Positions 4,231 to 6,958 of a stretch of DNA of 6,958 nt are shown piece by piece. The stretch is taken from positions 1 through 6,958 of the forward strand of contig CAZAAW010000053.1 of the NCBI GenBank assembly GCA_964483325.1, in the 5' to 3' direction. This DNA is from CAZAAW01 sp964483325. GTDB lineage: Bacteria; Pseudomonadota; Alphaproteobacteria; Rhizobiales; Kaistiaceae. Position 1 is the first letter of the stretch; each line of letters opens with the position of its first letter. Both the position numbers and the translations under genes were made by a program. The notes below the pieces were generated by a model that saw nothing but the letters and a program-made list of their open reading frames with translations, searched no databases and was not told where the DNA came from.

Positions 4231-5454
4231 ATGCCTGTCAGTTTCGCCCGCACGGCGATCATCCTCGGCCTGCTCGCGGCCGTGGGACCGTTCGCCATCG
4301 ACATGTATCTGCCGGCGCTGCCGGCCATCGGCGCCGATCTCGGCGCCAGCACTACGGCGGTCCAGCTCAGCCTGATGGCCTATTTCGCGGCCATCGCCCT
4401 CCTGCAGCTCATCTACGGCCCGCTGTCGGACCGTCTCGGCCGCAAGCCGCTGCTGTATTTCGGCCTCAGCCTGTTCATCGCCGGCAGCATCGGCTGCAGC
4501 CTGGCGCCGAGCATTGAGGCGTTGATTGCCTGCCGCATCCTGCAGGGCATCGGCGCCTGCGCCTCGATGGCGCTGCCGCTCGCCATCGTCCGCGACCTCT
4601 ATACCGGGCCGCAGGCGGCGCGGCTCTTCTCCTTCGTCATGCTGGTCCTGTCGGTGTCGCCGATCCTGGCGCCGATGGCCGGCAGCCTGATCGTCGCGAC
4701 GGGCCACTGGCGGCTGATCTTCACCATCATCGCCGTCGCTGGCGCGGTCATCCTCGGCCTGGTGGCGACGCTGCTGCCGGAGACGCTGCCGAAGGAGCGC
4801 CGCCAGCAGAGCGGCGTGCGGCTCGTGGCGGCCAATTATGGGGCGCTGTTCAAGGACACCCGCTATCTCGGCATCGTCTTTATCAGCGCCTTCGGCCTGG
4901 CGAGCTTCTTCACTTTCATCGGCGCCTCGTCCTTCGTCTATATCGACCATTTCGGCGTCTCGCCGACCGCCTACAGCCTGCTGTTCTCGGTCAATGCGGT
5001 GTTCTTCATCGGCGCCTCGCAGCTCGCCAGCCCGCTGGCGCAGCGCTTCGGCATGGAGCGGGTGATCCGCACCGCGGTGCTCGCCTTCATGACGGCGTCG
5101 CTGGTGCTGACCGCCCTGACGCTGGCCGGCGTCGACAGTCTCGCGGTGCTCGCGGTCCTGCTGGTCTTCATGTTCGCGCCGCTCGGCCTTGTCGTGCCGT
5201 CGGCGGCAGTGCTGGCGCTGGAGCCGCACGGCAAGACCGCCGGCACGGCGGCGGCGCTGATGGGGACGCTGCAGTTCTGCACCGGCGCGGTGATGATCGG
5301 CGTCGTCAGCCTGCTGTTCGACGGCACGGCGCGGCCGATGGTGCTGGTCATCGCGGCCTGCTCCGTCGGCGGCTTCATCCTGTCGCGCCTGGTGCTGATG
5401 CGCGGCGCCGCTCGTCCGGTGGCAGCGGCGGTCGCCGCCGAGCCGGCGGAATAG
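4231..5454 (+). CDS. Bcr/CflA-family MFS drug efflux transporter (DHA1, 12 TM)
   Basis: This is an inner-membrane drug/proton antiporter. The 407 residues show about twelve hydrophobic segments. TM1 carries AIDMYLPALPAI (22-33), with the acidic residue and PALP sequence typical of Bcr/CflA proteins. MFS motif A, GPLSDRLGRK, is at 63-72 in the first cytoplasmic loop; motif B, RILQGIG, is at 102-108; IVRDLY (119-124) is a Bcr/CflA mark; and SPILAPMAGSL (143-153) matches motif C in TM5. The length is normal (about 390-410). The ATG at 4231 has GGAAAG 8 nt upstream. The C-terminus is a short Ala/Pro tail. The gene is divergent from the TetR regulator with a palindromic site between them, a common arrangement for regulated efflux. 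Substrate specificity is unknown; bicyclomycin, chloramphenicol, sulfonamide and purine-analogue exporters all belong to this family. Confidence 0.95.
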   Translation: MPVSFARTAIILGLLAAVGPFAIDMYLPALPAIGADLGASTTAVQLSLMAYFAAIALLQLIYGPLSDRLGRKPLLYFGLSLFIAGSIGCSLAPSIEALIACRILQGIGACASMALPLAIVRDLYTGPQAARLFSFVMLVLSVSPILAPMAGSLIVATGHWRLIFTIIAVAGAVILGLVATLLPETLPKERRQQSGVRLVAANYGALFKDTRYLGIVFISAFGLASFFTFIGASSFVYIDHFGVSPTAYSLLFSVNAVFFIGASQLASPLAQRFGMERVIRTAVLAFMTASLVLTALTLAGVDSLAVLAVLLVFMFAPLGLVVPSAAVLALEPHGKTAGTAAALMGTLQFCTGAVMIGVVSLLFDGTARPMVLVIAACSVGGFILSRLVLMRGAARPVAAAVAAEPAE

Positions 5455-5513
5455 GGGGCTCTCCCCGAATCGGTCCCTCTGGTAGGCTGCGCGCCTGCCG
5501 GAGGGAGACGCTC

Positions 5514-6038
5514 ATGAGACGGATCATTGCCGCCGCAGCCTGTCTGCTCCTTGGCGGCGCGGCGGCGCAGGCGGACGAGCCGGTCGATACGGTCCGCACG
5601 CTGATGCAGCTGGAGACCTGGGCCATCACGGCCGTCGATCCCGGTGCCGACCGGCCGTTCAGCGACTACAGCCTGGGCACCTATTTCACCGACGCGTTCG
5701 CCGATGCCTTCGCCGCCGTGCGGGCGAAGGAGCAGGAGCTGGACCTGCCGCTGATCGACGGCGACGTCATCATCGGCTCCCAGGAATACTGCCCGCTGCG
5801 CGACGTCTTCATCGCGCCGGGCGAGGTTGCCGAAGGCCGGGCGGAGGTCCGGGTCACCTTCCAGGCGCAGTGGTGCTATCCGGAAGCCGGCGACGCCGTT
5901 TCCGGCCATACGACGGAAGTGACGTTCCATCTCGTCGAGGTGGATGCGCGCTGGCTGGTCGACGATTTCGCCGTCGACACGGACGAGTCCTTCCGCAGCG
6001 TCATGGAGAGCCTGCTCGACGAAGACCCGGCGCAATAG
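5514..6038 (+). CDS. Small exported protein of unknown function
   Basis: I do not recognise this 174-residue protein firmly. The N-terminus MRRIIAAAACLLLGGAAAQA-DEP is a classic Sec signal peptide: positive start, hydrophobic core, and AxA cleavage site after residue 20. The mature part, about 154 residues, is acidic. Its pattern of helices followed by strands (YSLGTYFTDAFADAF, then AEVRVTFQAQW, TTEVTFHLVEVDARWLVDDF) resembles NTF2-like/DUF3828-type periplasmic domains, but this is a weak fold-level impression. Only two mature cysteines occur (C93, C121), so a periplasmic disulfide is possible. The start is well set by GGAGGGAGA a few bases before the ATG at 5514. It lies 59 bp after the exporter gene and its stop is 2 bp before thyA, so the two are probably translated from one mRNA. 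No lipobox is present. Confidence 0.88.
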   Translation: MRRIIAAAACLLLGGAAAQADEPVDTVRTLMQLETWAITAVDPGADRPFSDYSLGTYFTDAFADAFAAVRAKEQELDLPLIDGDVIIGSQEYCPLRDVFIAPGEVAEGRAEVRVTFQAQWCYPEAGDAVSGHTTEVTFHLVEVDARWLVDDFAVDTDESFRSVMESLLDEDPAQ

Positions 6039-6040
6039 CC

Positions 6041-6835
6041 ATGCGCCAGTATCTCGACCTGATGCGCCGCGTCCTCGATACCGGCGTCCGCAAGGCCGAC
6101 CGCACCGGCACCGGCACGCTGTCGGTCTTCGGCCACCAGATGCGCTTCGACCTCGCCGACGGCTTCCCGCTGGTGACGACGAAGAAGATTCACCTGAAGT
6201 CGGTCATCCACGAGCTGCTGTGGATGCTGAAGGGCGACACCAATGTCGGCTATCTGCGCGACAACGGCGTCACCATCTGGGACGAATGGGCCGATCCGGA
6301 AGGCGAGCTCGGGCCGGTCTACGGCGCCCAATGGCGGTCATGGCCGGCGCCTGACGGAACGACGATCGACCAGATCGCGCAAGTGGTTGCGCAGATCCGC
6401 TCACACCCTGATTCACGCCGGCTGATCGTCACGGCGTGGAATCCGGCTGATGTCGACGCCATGGCGCTGCCGCCGTGCCATCTGCTGTTCCAGTTCTACG
6501 TCGCCGATGGCCGGCTGTCGTGCCAGCTCTACCAGCGCTCGGCCGACATCTTCCTCGGCGTGCCGTTCAACATCGCCTCCTATGCGCTGCTGACGATGAT
6601 GACGGCGCAGGTCACCGGGCTGGCGCCGGGCGAGTTCATCCACACGCTGGGGGACGCGCATCTCTATCTCAACCATCTGGACCAGGCCCGCCTGCAACTC
6701 AGCCGCGAGCCGCGGCCGCTGCCGATGATGCACCTCAATCCGGACGTCACCGAGATCGACGGCTTCAGCTATGACGACTTCAGGCTGGAAGGGTACGACC
6801 CGCATCCGCACATCAAGGCGGACGTGTCGGTCTGA
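6041..6835 (+). CDS. thyA: Thymidylate synthase ThyA
   Basis: ThyA methylates dUMP to dTMP using 5,10-methylene-tetrahydrofolate and releases dihydrofolate; it is a cytoplasmic homodimer. The 264 residues equal the E. coli enzyme's length, and landmark residues fall at E. coli numbers: R21 (RTGTGT), E58, W80, Y94, R126-R127, catalytic C146 in PPCH, R166, D169, N177, H207 and Y209. MRQYLDLMRRVLDTG is the normal start. The longer in-frame start at 5870 overlaps the upstream gene and was rejected. The ATG is 2 bp after the preceding stop, and only a weak GAAGA lies upstream, so translational coupling is likely. Two hairpins follow (6843-6873 and 6877-6897). No dihydrofolate reductase gene, a frequent downstream neighbour, is reached before the window ends. 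Confidence 0.98.
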   Translation: MRQYLDLMRRVLDTGVRKADRTGTGTLSVFGHQMRFDLADGFPLVTTKKIHLKSVIHELLWMLKGDTNVGYLRDNGVTIWDEWADPEGELGPVYGAQWRSWPAPDGTTIDQIAQVVAQIRSHPDSRRLIVTAWNPADVDAMALPPCHLLFQFYVADGRLSCQLYQRSADIFLGVPFNIASYALLTMMTAQVTGLAPGEFIHTLGDAHLYLNHLDQARLQLSREPRPLPMMHLNPDVTEIDGFSYDDFRLEGYDPHPHIKADVSV

Positions 6836-6842
6836 AGGGCGC

Positions 6843-6873
6843 GGGCCCGGCTGGCGCAGGCGCTTGCGGGCCC
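6843..6873 (+). terminator. GC-rich stem-loop after thyA
   Basis: GGGCCCG (6843-6849) pairs perfectly with CGGGCCC (6867-6873) around a 17-nt loop, starting 8 bp after the thyA stop. There is no T-tract, so it may slow polymerase or protect the 3' end without being a full intrinsic terminator. Confidence 0.4.
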
Positions 6874-6876
6874 ATC

Positions 6877-6897
6877 ACCTCTCCCTATGGGAGAGGT
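6877..6897. terminator. Perfect 9-bp hairpin, terminator or dispersed intergenic palindrome
   Basis: ACCTCTCCC (6877-6885), loop TAT, GGGAGAGGT (6889-6897) is a perfect 21-bp stem-loop. From memory, palindromes of the type CCTCTCCC-TAT-GGGAGAGG recur in intergenic spacers of Rhizobiales genomes. It lacks a T-run, so a repeat element is as likely as a terminator. Confidence 0.5.
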
Positions 6898-6911
6898 CGG
6901 AACGCGTGTTC

Positions 6912-6958
6912 GATCCGGTTAGATGGGTTGCAGTTTGATCCGGGTTGATGGGTGACAG
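6912..6958. repeat. Imperfect 22-bp direct repeat at the right edge
   Basis: The segments 6912-6933 and 6937-6958 match at 18 of 22 positions (shared GATCCGG, GATGGGT and final CAG), separated by TTT. The second copy ends exactly at the window edge, so further copies could follow. The function is unknown; the end of an insertion sequence or an intergenic repeat is possible, but no transposase is present here. Confidence 0.6.

Noticed and set aside
4153..5229. 358-codon minus-strand frame opposite the MFS gene
   Set aside because: It is extremely rich in Arg/Gln/Glu/Asp, the expected antisense image of a hydrophobic membrane protein gene, and has no domain.
4971..6035. 354-codon minus-strand frame covering the MFS end and the exported protein gene
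   Set aside because: It is antisense to two supported genes and lacks any recognisable motif.
5870..6040. Extended thyA start upstream of 6041
   Set aside because: The extension lies inside the exported protein gene, is Arg/Gly-rich, and shifts the ThyA landmark residues away from their standard numbering.

Overview
The window comes from a GC-rich bacterial chromosome, most likely an alphaproteobacterium of the Rhizobiales type. The strongest evidence is a circularly permuted, two-piece tmRNA gene, an alphaproteobacterial form of SspB with a C-terminal ClpX-binding tail, and housekeeping proteins (FumC, ThyA) of normal length. No genus can be named from the sequence alone.

Layout. Positions 1-980 (minus) hold the first 326 codons of class II fumarase fumC, which runs off the left edge. 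Positions 1066-1632 (minus) encode SspB, the adaptor that hands ssrA-tagged proteins to ClpXP. Immediately upstream on the same strand, about 1665-1982, lies ssrA, the tmRNA gene that writes that tag. This gene has no long ORF and is easily missed. Its acceptor end (CCA at 1902-1900) precedes its coding piece (from 1871), the two pieces form a 7-bp acceptor stem with a G3-U70 pair, and the tag frame reads ANDNYAEVRLAA-stop. Positions 2162-3217 (plus) encode a luciferase-like flavin monooxygenase. It converges, with a 7-bp gap, on a TetR-family repressor at 3225-3971 (minus). The repressor diverges from a Bcr/CflA-type MFS drug exporter at 4231-5454 (plus). Positions 5514-6038 (plus) encode a small exported protein of unknown function, two bases ahead of thyA (thymidylate synthase, 6041-6835). 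The right end holds two hairpins and an imperfect direct repeat.

How the parts work together. On the left, ssrA and sspB form a protein quality-control pair: tmRNA rescues stalled ribosomes and appends the tag, and SspB recognises tagged proteins and tethers them to ClpXP. In the middle, a TetR repressor with a clear palindromic operator over its own promoter, next to an efflux pump and a flavin oxidoreductase, looks like a small-molecule response cassette; the ligand is unknown. On the right, thyA makes dTMP and may be co-expressed with the exported protein.

The points most worth a second look are the ssrA-sspB adjacency, the unusual repeat-built N-terminus of the TetR protein (an 18-bp unit twice and a 15-bp unit four times) with its ambiguous start, and the operator and half-site array in front of it. 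I see no defence system, CRISPR array, transposase or clearly new system in this window.
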